From assembly GCF_001598475.1 (NCBI RefSeq), contig NZ_BCZA01000007.1, positions 186,001 to 250,000 of the forward strand: 64,000 nt of DNA, written 5' to 3'. The position numbers were made by a program, and so were the translations under genes. Origin of the DNA: Pantoea agglomerans NBRC 102470. Lineage in GTDB: Bacteria; Pseudomonadota; Gammaproteobacteria; Enterobacterales; Enterobacteriaceae. Shown in pieces: positions 9,878-19,939 of the stretch. The notes under the pieces were generated by a model. It searched no databases, was not told the DNA's origin, and worked only from the letters and a program-made list of their open reading frames with translations. Numbering within the stretch: the first letter of the stretch is position 1; each line of letters begins with the position of its first letter.

Positions 9878-11083
9878 CTATTGCCACATGGCTTTAAGGC
9901 CTGCCAGCAGTCCGCCGCGCCAGCACAGCGCATCGTGACCGCCTTCGACCGGGTGATAGCTGACCTGATGTCCGGCGGCAGCCAGATCGCGCTCAAGCTG
10001 CTGGTTTGCTGCCAGAATCAACCGCTCGCGTCGTCCCGCTTCCAGGTAGAAGCGGCGAGGGGGTGCCTGCAGCAAACCCTGTTGTAACTGCTGTGGCAGC
10101 CAGCCATTGGGATCGCCGCGCGCGGGCCACCAGAACGAACCGGAGAGGCTGATCGCTCCAGCAAAGGTTTCCGGCCAGGTCAGGGTGGCGTAAGCGGCAG
10201 AAAGGCCGCCAAAACTCTGTCCCGCTACCAGCGTGCTGTCGGCACGAAACGGCGCCCAGCGCTGAACCTGCGGCAACAGCTCGTGCTGAATCGCCAGCCA
10301 GAAGTCAGGGTTACAGGTCAGCTCACGCGTGCGGTGTTCGCGGTCGATGATGTCGATCATGACATAGACCGCAGGGGGCAGTTCGCCCGCCTCTGTCAGT
10401 TGCTGAAGCGGGCCGGCAACCGGCATGTTCTGTGCCCAGAACTGACCATCCAGCAGCAGTACCAGCGGACGATCGCCTGCACTGGCGTCTCCGGTGACAG
10501 AGATCCAGATCTGACGCTGGTTCCCCAGCCGTTCGCTGCGCCACAAATAGTGTTGCAGCGGAATATCGGCGGCACGGCCTTCATCAACCGCACGCCACAC
10601 CTGCTGATCCGGCGCGTGTGGCAGGTGCAGTGGCGAGACCCTCATTCCGCGTCCACCCGCCCAGCTTCGCAAAGGATTCAGCGGGTCGCTTTGCGCCTGC
10701 GGGAATTTCTGACTCCACCACTGGCGCACTGCCTGCATATCGGCCTGCCCGGTAAAAGTCTCTTCCTGACTATCAGGAATCAGGCAGTAGCTGCCGCGCC
10801 AGTCAGCGGGCAGGGCGGTTTGCCACCACCAGACATCGGTATCGGGAACAGGCGTTAATGAGGAGGGGACCGCTGAATGATGATGATCGGTTACGCCGGT
10901 AATATTGATCCAGACGCGCCGGGTATCGGAGTGCTGCGTGTCACCCTGGGGATCGCGCCAGAAAAAGGTGACCTGACAGGTTCCCTTTTCGCCAGCTTCA
11001 ACCAGAGGAATGCCCCGTTGCTGCTGCTGTTGCCACCAGCGTTCACTGCCGGTTTCTTCATTTAACCACGTCATACGCGCCAT
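9878..11083 (-). CDS. fes: Fes, enterobactin esterase
   Basis: Fes hydrolyses ferric enterobactin in the cytosol so that iron can be released. The protein has about 401 residues. The N-terminal domain carries FFWRDPQGD and WINITGVTDHH. The C-terminal alpha/beta hydrolase domain has LLLDGQFWAQNMPV, the nucleophile motif VAGQSFGG, and GGHDALCWRGGL with the catalytic His. The ATG at 11083 is preferred because AAGGGTGA lies a suitable distance upstream; the in-frame ATG at 11110 has no such site. It is the first gene of fes-ybdZ-entF, divergent from fepA. Confidence 0.94.
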   Translation of the reverse strand: MARMTWLNEETGSERWWQQQQQRGIPLVEAGEKGTCQVTFFWRDPQGDTQHSDTRRVWINITGVTDHHHSAVPSSLTPVPDTDVWWWQTALPADWRGSYCLIPDSQEETFTGQADMQAVRQWWSQKFPQAQSDPLNPLRSWAGGRGMRVSPLHLPHAPDQQVWRAVDEGRAADIPLQHYLWRSERLGNQRQIWISVTGDASAGDRPLVLLLDGQFWAQNMPVAGPLQQLTEAGELPPAVYVMIDIIDREHRTRELTCNPDFWLAIQHELLPQVQRWAPFRADSTLVAGQSFGGLSAAYATLTWPETFAGAISLSGSFWWPARGDPNGWLPQQLQQGLLQAPPRRFYLEAGRRERLILAANQQLERDLAAAGHQVSYHPVEGGHDALCWRGGLLAGLKAMWQ

Positions 11084-11123
11084 CTTTCGATCACCCTTGA
11101 TTAGGGTCATGCATGTTATGAAT

Positions 11124-11151
11124 AATAGTATTGATAATTATTTGCATTTGC
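11124..11151. promoter_or_regulatory. Overlapping Fur-box-like sites between fes and fepA
   Basis: Two overlapping 19-base windows, 11124-11142 (12 matches) and 11133-11151 (13 matches), resemble the Fur consensus in an A/T-rich stretch of the fes/fepA divergent region. The matches are weaker than at the other two Fur boxes of the cluster. Fur control here is well established in relatives. Confidence 0.55.
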
Positions 11152-11333
11152 AATAGGGTGTTTCCGCCCGACAGGGAGCGCGCGCATCCTCTCTGCCGCA
11201 CCGGCTTTCAGACTGATGCAAAGCGGTTCTGACGCTGGCCCGGCGACAAGGGGAAAACGTTGCAGGCAAGGTTATTACTTTTTTACCGGCACGCCGGCAG
11301 TGGCATCCTCGCCGGCACTCCAGGAACAGAAAA

Positions 11334-13601
11334 ATGAAAAAGTTATCCCGGCTTTCGTTAGCCATTATGATTGAACTGGGTTTCACCGCCTCTCTCATTT
11401 CTGCCGGTGCCATGGCTGCCGAAGCCACCCGCCAACCGGCTATCGACAGCAGCCCCTCCGATACCCTCCACGACGACACCATGATGGTGACCGCCGCCGA
11501 GCAGACGTTGCAGGCACCTGGCGTGTCGACCATCACCGCCGACGAAATAAAAAAACATCCACCCGCACGCGATGTCGCCGAAATTATTCGCACCATGCCT
11601 GGCGTCAATCTGACCGGTAACTCCACCAGCGGCCAGCGCGGAAACAATCGCCAGATCGATATCCGCGGCATGGGGCCGGAAAATACCCTGATTCTGATCG
11701 ATGGATTGCCGGTGACCAGCCGCAACGCGGTTCGGCTTGGCTGGCGTGGCGAGCGTGATACGCGCGGCGACACTAACTGGGTGCCGCCAGAGATCATTGA
11801 GCGCATTGAGGTAATCCGCGGTCCGGCAGCGGCTCGTTACGGTAACGGTGCAGCGGGCGGCGTAGTGAACATCATCACCAAAAAAGAGATGGATAACCAG
11901 TGGCACGGCTCATGGAGCGCCTATTACAACGTGCCGGAACACAAGGAGGAGGGCGCGACCCGTCGCACCAACTTCAGCCTTGAAGGGCCGCTAGGCGAGG
12001 ATGTCAGTTTCCGGCTCTATGGCGGTCTGGCAAAAACGCAGGCTGATGCTTACGACATTAATGAAGGGCACGCCGCAGACCGCACCGGCAGTTACGCCGG
12101 ATCGTACCCGGCGGGCCGGGAAGGCTCGATCAACAAAGATATTCATGGCCTGCTGCGCTGGGCATTTGCGCCGATGCAGACGCTGGAAGTGGGGGCCGGT
12201 TACAGTCGTCAGGGCAACCTCTACGCCGGGGACACGCAGAACACCAATACCAACGCCCTGGTGAAAAGCAAATATGGTGACGAGACCAACCGGTTCTATC
12301 GGCAGAACTTTTCTGTTAAGTGGACCGGTGCCTGGGATAATGGCATCAGCACCAATACCTACGCGCAATATGAGAACACCCGCAACGCGCGTCTGAATGA
12401 GGGGCTGGCAGGCGGCACCGAAGGCATCTTCGCCAACAGCAACTTCAATACCATCCAGCTGGATGATGTGTTGTTGCACAGTGAGATCAGTGTGCCGTTT
12501 GAATGGCTGGTGAACCAGACCGCGACTTTCGGGACGGAATGGAATCAGCAGCGGATGAAGGATCCTTCATCGACGACTCAGGCCGCCAGCTACGGGTCGA
12601 TTCCCGGTATCGCTACGACCGGCCGCACACCCTATTCGCAGGCGGAGATCTTCTCGCTGTTTGCCGAAGACAATATTGAGCTGACCGACAGCACCATGCT
12701 GACGCCGGGCCTGCGCTTCGATCACCATTCGATTGTCGGCGATAACTGGAGCCCGTCGCTCAACCTGTCACAGGGATTAGGCGATGAGTTCACACTGAAA
12801 ATGGGTATTGCGCGCGCCTATAAAGCCCCGAGCCTCTATCAGACCAACCCGAACTATCTGCTCTACAGCAATGGTCAGGGCTGCGCCGCCAGTGCCGGTG
12901 CCTGTTATCTGATGGGTAATGACGATCTGAAAGCGGAAAACAGCATCAATAAAGAGATTGGGGTCGAATGGAAGCGCGACGGCTACCAGGCGGGCCTGAC
13001 CTGGTTCCGCAACGACTACCGTAACAAGATCGAGGCTGGCACGGCGCCAACCGGCACCGCATCTAACGGCAAAACCGACATCTACAAATGGGAAAATGTG
13101 CCGAAAGCGGTCGTCGAGGGGCTGGAAGGCACGGTTAATGTCCCGTTCTCCGAAAGCGTAACGTGGAACAATAACTTCACTTACATGCTGCAGAGTAAGA
13201 ATAAAGAGACCGGCGATCGTCTGTCGATTATTCCGGAATATACGCTCAATTCGACGCTGAGCTGGCAGGCGATGCAGGACCTCTCCCTGCAAACGACCCT
13301 GACCTGGTACGGTAAACAGGTACCGAAGAAATATGACTATAAAGGTAACGCCGTTACCGGTAGCGCCACCGATCAGGTGAGCCCCTATTCGGTTGTGGGC
13401 ATGAGCGGCACCTATGACGTTAATAAATATGCCAGCGTCACCGTGGGTATCGACAACCTGTTCGACAAGCGCCATTTCCGTCAGGGCAACGCGCAGACCA
13501 CCGGCAATGCCACCACCGGAGCGTGGCTCTATGGCGCAGGGGCCAATACCTTTAACGAGTCGGGCCGCACCTGGTATATGAGCGTGAATACCCGCTTCTG
13601 A
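11334..13601 (+). CDS. fepA: FepA, TonB-dependent ferric-enterobactin receptor
   Basis: FepA is the outer-membrane beta-barrel that imports ferric enterobactin using TonB energy. It has 755 residues. A signal peptide ends at about residues 28-29 (SAGAMA). A TonB box (DTMMVTAAE, 48-56) follows, then the plug with DIRGMGPENTLILIDGLPV and RGPAAARYGNGAAGGVVNI. The barrel carries FepA-like loops such as GYSRQGNLYAGDTQNTN and ends in an aromatic residue (VNTRF). AGGAA precedes the ATG. Divergent from fes, with a strong terminator downstream. Confidence 0.96.
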   Translation: MKKLSRLSLAIMIELGFTASLISAGAMAAEATRQPAIDSSPSDTLHDDTMMVTAAEQTLQAPGVSTITADEIKKHPPARDVAEIIRTMPGVNLTGNSTSGQRGNNRQIDIRGMGPENTLILIDGLPVTSRNAVRLGWRGERDTRGDTNWVPPEIIERIEVIRGPAAARYGNGAAGGVVNIITKKEMDNQWHGSWSAYYNVPEHKEEGATRRTNFSLEGPLGEDVSFRLYGGLAKTQADAYDINEGHAADRTGSYAGSYPAGREGSINKDIHGLLRWAFAPMQTLEVGAGYSRQGNLYAGDTQNTNTNALVKSKYGDETNRFYRQNFSVKWTGAWDNGISTNTYAQYENTRNARLNEGLAGGTEGIFANSNFNTIQLDDVLLHSEISVPFEWLVNQTATFGTEWNQQRMKDPSSTTQAASYGSIPGIATTGRTPYSQAEIFSLFAEDNIELTDSTMLTPGLRFDHHSIVGDNWSPSLNLSQGLGDEFTLKMGIARAYKAPSLYQTNPNYLLYSNGQGCAASAGACYLMGNDDLKAENSINKEIGVEWKRDGYQAGLTWFRNDYRNKIEAGTAPTGTASNGKTDIYKWENVPKAVVEGLEGTVNVPFSESVTWNNNFTYMLQSKNKETGDRLSIIPEYTLNSTLSWQAMQDLSLQTTLTWYGKQVPKKYDYKGNAVTGSATDQVSPYSVVGMSGTYDVNKYASVTVGIDNLFDKRHFRQGNAQTTGNATTGAWLYGAGANTFNESGRTWYMSVNTRF

Positions 13602-13613
13602 TGGACGGGCAAT

Positions 13614-13652
13614 AAAAAGCGCAGCGGTTGATCTGACCGCTGCGCTTTTTTT
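13614..13652. terminator. Bidirectional terminator between fepA and dacB
   Basis: AAAGCGCAGCGG (13616-13627) pairs perfectly with CCGCTGCGCTTT (13637-13648), followed by a T run on the plus strand and preceded by an A run. It can therefore end transcripts of both fepA and the convergent dacB. Confidence 0.9.
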
Positions 13653-13664
13653 ATGACTGAATAA

Positions 13665-15098
13665 TCAGTTGTTCTGATTGATATCGCGGTAGAGACGGCT
13701 CTCAAATCGCACCAGCGGAATACGGCGGGTACGCTGATCTTCCGGCGGGACCGCATAACCGGAAAGGAACTGAACGAATGCCACCCGCGCACCACTGGAG
13801 GTGGTGATAAAGCCCGCCAGGTTATAGACGCCCTGCAGTGAGCCGGTTTTCGCCGAGACTTTGCCATCCAGCCCCGCCTCATGCAGCCCGCCGCGATACT
13901 GCAGCGTGCCGTCGTAACCTGCCAGCGGCAGCATCGAAATATAATCCAGCGTGTTGTCATTCTTCGCAATGAACTGCAATACCTGCATCATGGTTTGCGG
14001 CGAAATCAGGTCATGGCGGGAGAGACCTGAACCATCCACCTGAATGCTATTACCCATGTCGACATTAGCTTTGGCTTTCAGGATGCGGCGAACGGCATCC
14101 TGTCCGGCGCGGAACGTGCCGGGCACATTGAAGTAGTGATGACCAATGGTGCGAAACACCGTGTCGGCAATCATGTTGTCTGACTTCTTCAGCATGGTGT
14201 GCAGCAGCGTATGCAGCGGCGCGGACTGGGTCGATGCCAGCACGGTACCCGGTTCGGTGACCTGCGTCTGTCGCACCAGATGCCCGCTATAGTCAATCTC
14301 AGACGACCGCAGTTCCGCCTTGAGGATTTCGCCAGCCCAGGCCGCGCCATCCTGCACCGCAAATGCCAGCGGCAGCGGTTCCGCGCGCTGGCGCATACAG
14401 CCCGTGAGGGTGTAGCGGTTCAGCTCGCCCGGCACCACATCCAGTTCGCAATATTGCCCTTCGCCGCTGTTGCGGCCAATGGTGCGCACCTGGCTGTACA
14501 TATGCGCCGGATAATAGGAGGCGATACGTACAAAGGCATTCTCACCCGGCGTATTAGCACTGTAGAGCGACACCGAGAAGCAGTTTTTATCAACGATTGC
14601 CGCACCCGGCGGAGCGCTAAAGCACTGAGTCATATCGTTCCACGGCCAGCCCGGCGCCATATCGTGACTGGCAAAAACGGAGGTGTCGATAACCAGATTG
14701 CCTTTGATATGGTTAATGCCCTGCTTCTTTATCGCCGCCACCATGTTGCGCAGATCCTGACGGCTTAAGGTGGGATCACCGCCGAAACGTGCAACTAAAT
14801 CGCCGTTCAGGGTGCCATCGATAATGGCGCCGCGAGTCTCAAAAGTGGTCTGAAAACGGAAGTCGCCACCCAGTTCCAGCAATGCAGCCAGCGCCGTCAC
14901 CACTTTCATGGTACTGGCGGGCAGGGCCATCTGTTTTCCGTGATAATCAATAATCGGTGTTGATGCGCCTACTTTCTGTACCATCAGTGCCAGATTGGCA
15001 CCGTCTGGCAGGTACTGCATATATTCATCAACTGGCGCTGCGTGTGCCTGCAGCATAAATGCGCAGCTTAATCCGGTAACAAGTCGTGAAAATCGCAT
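13665..15098 (-). CDS. dacB: DacB, penicillin-binding protein 4 (D-Ala-D-Ala carboxypeptidase/endopeptidase)
   Basis: DacB trims and cleaves peptidoglycan cross-links in the periplasm. The 477-residue protein has a signal peptide ending near residue 20. The catalytic tetrad SxxK is ASTMK (Ser62, Lys65), SxN is KKSDNMIAD and KTG is SAKTGSLQG. The large inserted domain between SxxK and SxN that marks class C PBPs is present, including WPWNDMTQCFSAPP. The ATG at 15098 (MRFSRLVTG) matches the E. coli start. An upstream in-frame extension to 15200 would bury the signal peptide. Divergent from greA, as in E. coli. Confidence 0.94.
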   Translation of the reverse strand: MRFSRLVTGLSCAFMLQAHAAPVDEYMQYLPDGANLALMVQKVGASTPIIDYHGKQMALPASTMKVVTALAALLELGGDFRFQTTFETRGAIIDGTLNGDLVARFGGDPTLSRQDLRNMVAAIKKQGINHIKGNLVIDTSVFASHDMAPGWPWNDMTQCFSAPPGAAIVDKNCFSVSLYSANTPGENAFVRIASYYPAHMYSQVRTIGRNSGEGQYCELDVVPGELNRYTLTGCMRQRAEPLPLAFAVQDGAAWAGEILKAELRSSEIDYSGHLVRQTQVTEPGTVLASTQSAPLHTLLHTMLKKSDNMIADTVFRTIGHHYFNVPGTFRAGQDAVRRILKAKANVDMGNSIQVDGSGLSRHDLISPQTMMQVLQFIAKNDNTLDYISMLPLAGYDGTLQYRGGLHEAGLDGKVSAKTGSLQGVYNLAGFITTSSGARVAFVQFLSGYAVPPEDQRTRRIPLVRFESRLYRDINQNN

Positions 15099-15347
15099 AA
15101 TCTCGCGGTAACTGGCAGGTGAGGGCGTCAATACTACGTCGCTGGACGGTGCAAAGTAAACGATGACCCGCAGGGAACTCTGGGGTAAAATACGTATCAA
15201 ATTGCAAAACTCTTTTCTGGCCTGGAAGCATCTCCGGGTCAGGATTCTTTTATTTGCAAAAACGGGCTAATGCGCCGCAGAACGCTTTTTTCTGCAGTCA
15301 CCGGTCAGGATGACATCGTTAAACAGGAAAGATGGCGAGGAGCTTAA

Positions 15348-15824
15348 ATGAATCAGATTCCGATGACGTTAAGAGGCGCTGAAAGATTGCGCGAAGAGCT
15401 GAACGAGCTGAAAACCGTGAAGCGCCCGCGCATTATCGCCTCTATCGCTGATGCACGCGAACATGGCGATTTAAAAGAGAACGCGGAATATCACGCTGCG
15501 CGTGAAGAGCAGGGTTTTTGCGAAGGCCGTATTCAGGAGATTGAAGCCAAACTCTCCAATGCGCAGGTTATCGACGTCACTCAGATGCCGAAAACCGGAC
15601 GCGTGATTTTCGGTGCAACCGTCACCGTGCTGAACGTCGAAACCGACGAAGAAGCCACGTATCGCATTGTGGGCGATGACGAAGCGGACTTTAAGCAAAA
15701 TCTGATTTCGGTCAATTCGCCGATGGCGCGTGGCCTGGTGGGTAAAGAGGCCGATGACGTGGCTATCGTGAAAACCCCGGGCGGCGACGTTGAGTATGAA
15801 ATCCTGAAGGTGGAATACCTTTAA
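15348..15824 (+). CDS. greA: GreA, transcript cleavage factor
   Basis: GreA enters the secondary channel of RNA polymerase and stimulates cleavage of backtracked RNA. It is 158 residues long, the usual size. The N-terminal coiled coil (residues about 8-75) carries the acidic tip in [19 protein letters not shown], and the C-terminal globular domain includes [10 protein letters not shown] and [17 protein letters not shown] lies seven bases before the ATG. It stands alone, with its own terminator at 15873-15895. Confidence 0.96.
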   Translation: MNQIPMTLRGAERLREELNELKTVKRPRIIASIADAREHGDLKENAEYHAAREEQGFCEGRIQEIEAKLSNAQVIDVTQMPKTGRVIFGATVTVLNVETDEEATYRIVGDDEADFKQNLISVNSPMARGLVGKEADDVAIVKTPGGDVEYEILKVEYL

Positions 15825-15872
15825 GATGTTGCTACGCTTTGAAAAGCGTTAAAGCACAATGTAAAGAAAGGA

Positions 15873-15895
15873 AAAAGGCCGCATTGCGGCCTTTT
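15873..15895 (+). terminator. greA terminator
   Basis: AAAAGGCCGC (15873-15882) and GCGGCCTTTT (15886-15895) form a perfect stem with a three-base loop, 48 bases after the greA stop. The A run on the left lets it act also on yhbY transcripts from the other strand. Confidence 0.9.
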
Positions 15896-15930
15896 ATCTG
15901 AGGTAAGAGCATGTCACTTTCTTTGCCCAC

Positions 15931-16224
15931 TTAGCGTGGCAGAGAAATTTTGCTCTCTTTAGAGGGGCGATACAGCACCAGCGTTTTGCCGATCACCTGT
16001 ACGTTGCTGGCACCGGTCTCACGCACGATAGCCTCAACGATCAGCTGCTTCGTTTCACGATCTTCCGAGGCAATTTTTACCTTGATCAGTTCGTGATGCG
16101 ACAGAGCCTGCTCGATTTCGGCCAGCACGCCTTCAGTCAGGCCATTGCCACCCAGCATAACCACTGGCTTGAGCGGATGGGCGAGGCCCTTGAGGTGCTG
16201 TTTTTGTTTGGTACTTAGATTCAT
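15931..16224 (-). CDS. yhbY: YhbY, CRM-domain RNA-binding protein
   Basis: YhbY is a small CRM-domain protein that associates with pre-50S ribosomal particles. The 97 residues carry the family core LKGLAHPLKPVVMLGGNGLT, a GxxG-like loop, and then HELIKVKIASEDRETKQ. The C-terminal half contains VQVIGKTLVLYRPSKE. Divergent from rlmE, which methylates 23S rRNA, so both neighbours act on the large subunit. No strong Shine-Dalgarno is visible. Confidence 0.92.
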   Translation of the reverse strand: MNLSTKQKQHLKGLAHPLKPVVMLGGNGLTEGVLAEIEQALSHHELIKVKIASEDRETKQLIVEAIVRETGASNVQVIGKTLVLYRPSKESKISLPR

Positions 16225-16351
16225 CGTAGTTTTTTACTTACTCAGGGATTGAAAACGGTTCATTCTACCGCCATCTCGGGTATATCACCAAATCGACGCA
16301 ACCCATTGCGTGCAGGTTTATCGCTACGATGACGATTTAGTTGGAAATATT

Positions 16352-16981
16352 ATGACGGGTAAAAAGCGTTCGGCCAGCTCCGGCCGCTGGCTTCAGGAAC
16401 ACTTTAGCGATAAATATGTGCTCCAGGCGCATAAAAAAGGGTTGCGTTCGCGCGCCTGGTTTAAACTTGATGAAATACAACAGGGTGACAAGCTTTTCAA
16501 ACCCGGCATGACCGTGGTAGATCTGGGTGCTGCACCCGGTGGCTGGTCGCAATATGTGGTACAGCAAATTGGGAACAAAGGGCGAGTCATTGCCTGTGAT
16601 ATCCTGCCAATGGATCCGATAGTCGGTGTCGATTTCCTTCAGGGCGATTTTCGTGAAGAATCGGTGGTCAATGCGCTGCTTGAACGCGTTGGCGATCAAA
16701 AAGTTCAGGTTGTCATGTCCGATATGGCGCCGAATATGAGTGGTACACCTGCCGTAGATATTCCCCGGTCGATGTATTTAGTCGAGCTGGCGCTGGAGAT
16801 GTGTCGGGATATCCTGGCACCTGGCGGCAGTTTTGTAGTGAAAGTGTTTCAGGGAGATGGCTTCGATGAATACCTGCGGGAAATTCGCTCCCTGTTTACG
16901 AAAGTGAAAATTCGTAAGCCGGACGCTTCACGTTCACGTTCACGTGAAGTGTATATTGTGGCGACTGGGCGCAAACTATAA
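16352..16981 (+). CDS. rlmE: RlmE (RrmJ/FtsJ), 23S rRNA 2'-O-ribose methyltransferase
   Basis: RlmE methylates U2552 of 23S rRNA in the A-loop using S-adenosylmethionine. The 209-residue protein has the SAM motif [14 protein letters not shown], the acidic [15 protein letters not shown], the catalytic Asp in [12 protein letters not shown], the Lys in [11 protein letters not shown], and the C-terminal [10 protein letters not shown] with the catalytic Glu. The ATG at 16352 ([10 protein letters not shown]) follows GGAAAT and matches the E. coli start; an in-frame extension to 16310 has no support. Upstream of ftsH, as in E. coli. Confidence 0.95.
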   Translation: MTGKKRSASSGRWLQEHFSDKYVLQAHKKGLRSRAWFKLDEIQQGDKLFKPGMTVVDLGAAPGGWSQYVVQQIGNKGRVIACDILPMDPIVGVDFLQGDFREESVVNALLERVGDQKVQVVMSDMAPNMSGTPAVDIPRSMYLVELALEMCRDILAPGGSFVVKVFQGDGFDEYLREIRSLFTKVKIRKPDASRSRSREVYIVATGRKL

Positions 16982-17085
16982 CCAAATTGCTGGAGAAGTC
17001 CGCAGTTTTGCTGCGATTCCATGTATGCGGGATCTATAGTACCCTACGCTATCTGTTAACACCGTTGTAATATGAGGTTAATCCC

Positions 17086-19020
17086 TTGAGTGACATGGCG
17101 AAAAACCTGATTCTCTGGTTAGTCATCGCGGTCGTGCTGATGTCAGTATTCCAGAGCTTTGGGCCCAGCGAGTCGAATGGCCGTCGGGTTGATTATTCAA
17201 CCTTCCTGTCGGAAGTGAACCAGGATCAGGTCCGCGAGGCACGTATTAACGGGCGTGAAATTAACGTCGTTAAAAAAGACAGCAATAAATACACGACCTA
17301 CATTCCTGTCAACGATCCCAAGTTGCTCGATAACCTCTTGACCAAAAACGTCAAAGTGGTTGGCGAACCGCCGGAAGAACCAAGCCTGCTGGCTTCAATC
17401 TTCATTTCGTGGTTCCCGATGTTGCTGCTGATCGGTGTGTGGATCTTCTTTATGCGTCAGATGCAGGGCGGCGGCGGTAAGGGCGCGATGTCCTTCGGCA
17501 AGAGCAAAGCCCGCATGTTGACGGAAGACCAGATTAAAACCACTTTCGCCGACGTAGCAGGTTGTGACGAAGCGAAAGATGAAGTTGCTGAGCTGGTGGA
17601 ATATCTGCGTGAGCCAAGCCGTTTCCAGAAGCTGGGCGGTAAGATTCCAAAAGGCGTTCTGATGGTGGGGCCACCGGGTACCGGTAAAACCTTGCTGGCA
17701 AAAGCGATTGCCGGTGAAGCGAAGGTGCCTTTCTTTACCATCTCCGGTTCTGACTTTGTGGAAATGTTTGTCGGTGTCGGTGCATCCCGTGTGCGTGACA
17801 TGTTCGAACAGGCCAAAAAAGCGGCTCCGTGCATCATCTTTATCGATGAGATCGACGCAGTCGGTCGTCAGCGTGGCGCCGGTTTAGGCGGTGGACATGA
17901 CGAACGTGAGCAGACGCTGAACCAGATGCTGGTTGAGATGGATGGTTTCGAAGGTAACGAAGGTATTATTGTTATCGCCGCAACTAACCGTCCTGACGTA
18001 CTGGACCCTGCGCTGCTGCGTCCAGGTCGCTTTGACCGTCAGGTTGTTGTTGGCCTGCCAGATGTTCGCGGTCGTGAGCAGATCCTGAAAGTGCATATGC
18101 GTCGTGTGCCGCTGGCAACTGATGTTGATGCAGCAATCATTGCACGTGGTACGCCAGGCTTCTCGGGTGCCGATCTGGCCAACCTTGTTAACGAAGCAGC
18201 GCTGTTCGCGGCCCGTTCAAACAAGCGTGTGGTTTCGATGGTAGAGTTCGAGAAAGCGAAAGACAAAATCATGATGGGTGCGGAACGTCGCTCCATGGTG
18301 ATGACGGAATCGCAGAAAGAGTCAACTGCCTACCACGAAGCAGGCCACGCCATTATTGGTCGCCTGGTGCCAGAGCATGACCCGGTTCATAAAGTAACGA
18401 TTATCCCGCGCGGTCGCGCACTGGGTGTGACCTTCTTCCTGCCTGAAGGCGACGCGATCAGCGCCAGCCGTCAGAAACTGGAAAGCCAGATCTCAACGCT
18501 TTACGGCGGTCGTCTGGCAGAAGAGATCATCTATGGTGCAGAACGTGTTTCTACCGGTGCGTCCAACGATATTAAAGTTGCGACCAATCTGGCACGTAAC
18601 ATGGTGACGCAGTGGGGCTTCTCTGAAAAACTGGGCCCGTTGCTCTATGCAGAAGAAGAGGGTGAAGTGTTCCTTGGACGTTCTGTCGCGAAAGCGAAAC
18701 ATATGTCTGATGAAACGGCCCGCATCATCGACCAGGAAGTTAAGCACCTGATCGACAGCAACTACCAGCGTGCTCGTCAGATTCTGGGTGAGAACATGGA
18801 CATCCTTCACGCGATGAAAGACGCGCTGATGAAGTATGAAACCATTGATGCACCGCAGATCGACGACCTGATGGCGCGCCGCGAAGTGCGTCCGCCAGCG
18901 GGCTGGGAAGATCCAGGCAGCAACTCAGACAGCAACGGTACGCCAAAGGCGCCACGTCCGGTTGATGAACCGCGTACGCCAAACCCAGGCAATACCATGT
19001 CAGAGCAGTACAACAAATAA
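17086..19020 (+). CDS. ftsH: FtsH, membrane-bound ATP-dependent zinc metalloprotease
   Basis: FtsH degrades unstable cytosolic and membrane proteins, including LpxC and sigma-32. It has 644 residues with two membrane helices (about 8-26 and 98-120) around a periplasmic domain. The AAA module has Walker A GPPGTGKT, Walker [10 protein letters not shown] and the second region of homology [19 protein letters not shown]. The zinc site is HEAGH at 417-421. The start is taken as TTG at 17086, which has GAGG eight bases upstream; the ATG at 17095 (MAKNLIL) would leave that site 17 bases away. Confidence 0.96.
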   Translation: MSDMAKNLILWLVIAVVLMSVFQSFGPSESNGRRVDYSTFLSEVNQDQVREARINGREINVVKKDSNKYTTYIPVNDPKLLDNLLTKNVKVVGEPPEEPSLLASIFISWFPMLLLIGVWIFFMRQMQGGGGKGAMSFGKSKARMLTEDQIKTTFADVAGCDEAKDEVAELVEYLREPSRFQKLGGKIPKGVLMVGPPGTGKTLLAKAIAGEAKVPFFTISGSDFVEMFVGVGASRVRDMFEQAKKAAPCIIFIDEIDAVGRQRGAGLGGGHDEREQTLNQMLVEMDGFEGNEGIIVIAATNRPDVLDPALLRPGRFDRQVVVGLPDVRGREQILKVHMRRVPLATDVDAAIIARGTPGFSGADLANLVNEAALFAARSNKRVVSMVEFEKAKDKIMMGAERRSMVMTESQKESTAYHEAGHAIIGRLVPEHDPVHKVTIIPRGRALGVTFFLPEGDAISASRQKLESQISTLYGGRLAEEIIYGAERVSTGASNDIKVATNLARNMVTQWGFSEKLGPLLYAEEEGEVFLGRSVAKAKHMSDETARIIDQEVKHLIDSNYQRARQILGENMDILHAMKDALMKYETIDAPQIDDLMARREVRPPAGWEDPGSNSDSNGTPKAPRPVDEPRTPNPGNTMSEQYNK

Positions 19021-19038
19021 GACGCAACATCGTCAGAC

Positions 19039-19065
19039 AAAACCCCGGCTGGTCCGGGGTTTTTT
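19039..19065 (+). terminator. Terminator-like hairpin between ftsH and folP
   Basis: AAAACCCCGG and CCGGGGTTTT form a stem with a five-base loop, followed by T residues. It lies 18 bases after the ftsH stop and 35 bases before folP. It should at least partly separate ftsH from folP-glmM. Confidence 0.85.
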
Positions 19066-19099
19066 ACATCCAGATATTGATCAGCAAGGAGTTTCCGCC

Positions 19100-19939
19100 A
19101 TGAAGTTGTTCGCCCGTGATTCCCATCTCGATTTATCTTTTCCACATGTGATGGGCATTCTTAACGTCACGCCGGACTCCTTTTCAGATGGTGGAAAGCA
19201 TAACGCGCTGGTTGATGCGCTGACGCATACCAATGAGATGGTCAATGCAGGCGCAACCATCATCGATGTGGGTGGGGAATCAACCCGTCCTGGCGCGGAT
19301 GAAGTGAGTGTGGAGGAGGAGCTGGAGCGGGTGATTCCGGTCATCGATGCCATTGCCCAGCGTTTCGAAGTCTGGATTTCAGTGGACACCTCTAAAGCTG
19401 ACGTCATCCGGGAAGCCGCGCGAGTAGGTGCTCACATCATAAACGACGTGCGTTCGCTTTCTGAACCCGGAGCACTGGAAGCCGCCGCCTCGACCGGGCT
19501 GCCCGTCTGTTTAATGCATATGCAGGGCGAACCGCGCACCATGCAGCAGGCACCGGTTTACGAAAATATTTTAAGCGAAGTGGACACTTACTTCGCTCAG
19601 CAGATAGCGCGCTGCGAAGCGGCGGGCATTAAAAAAGAGCGTCTGATACTCGACCCGGGCTTCGGTTTCGGTAAAAATCTCAGCCACAATTATGAACTGC
19701 TGGCTCATCTTGGCGATTTTCACCACTTCGGCCTGCCGCTGTTAGTGGGGATGTCGCGTAAATCGATGATTGGCCAGCTGTTAAACGTCGGCCCGTCACA
19801 GCGTTTAACCGGCAGCCTGAGTTGCGCGGTGATTGCTGCTATGCAGGGCGCGCAGATTATTCGCGCCCATGATGTAAAAGAGACGGCTGAAGCGATGCGC
19901 GTGGTCGAAGCGACCCGAAGAGCAAAAGGAGTATCATGA
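19100..19939 (+). CDS. folP: FolP, dihydropteroate synthase
   Basis: FolP joins p-aminobenzoate to dihydropterin pyrophosphate in folate synthesis; it is the sulfonamide target. The 279-residue TIM barrel has both family signatures: [15 protein letters not shown] near the N-terminus and [13 protein letters not shown]. Later landmarks are [12 protein letters not shown] and [18 protein letters not shown] lies eight bases before the ATG at 19100, the only start giving the normal N-terminus. It overlaps glmM by ATGA, so the two are translationally coupled. Confidence 0.96.
   Translation: MKLFARDSHLDLSFPHVMGILNVTPDSFSDGGKHNALVDALTHTNEMVNAGATIIDVGGESTRPGADEVSVEEELERVIPVIDAIAQRFEVWISVDTSKADVIREAARVGAHIINDVRSLSEPGALEAAASTGLPVCLMHMQGEPRTMQQAPVYENILSEVDTYFAQQIARCEAAGIKKERLILDPGFGFGKNLSHNYELLAHLGDFHHFGLPLLVGMSRKSMIGQLLNVGPSQRLTGSLSCAVIAAMQGAQIIRAHDVKETAEAMRVVEATRRAKGVS

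Noticed and set aside
15230-15347. A GraL-like small RNA in the greA leader
   Set aside because: A short GCAGAA/TTCTGC stem exists, but I could not find a convincing promoter plus terminator, so no RNA gene is claimed.
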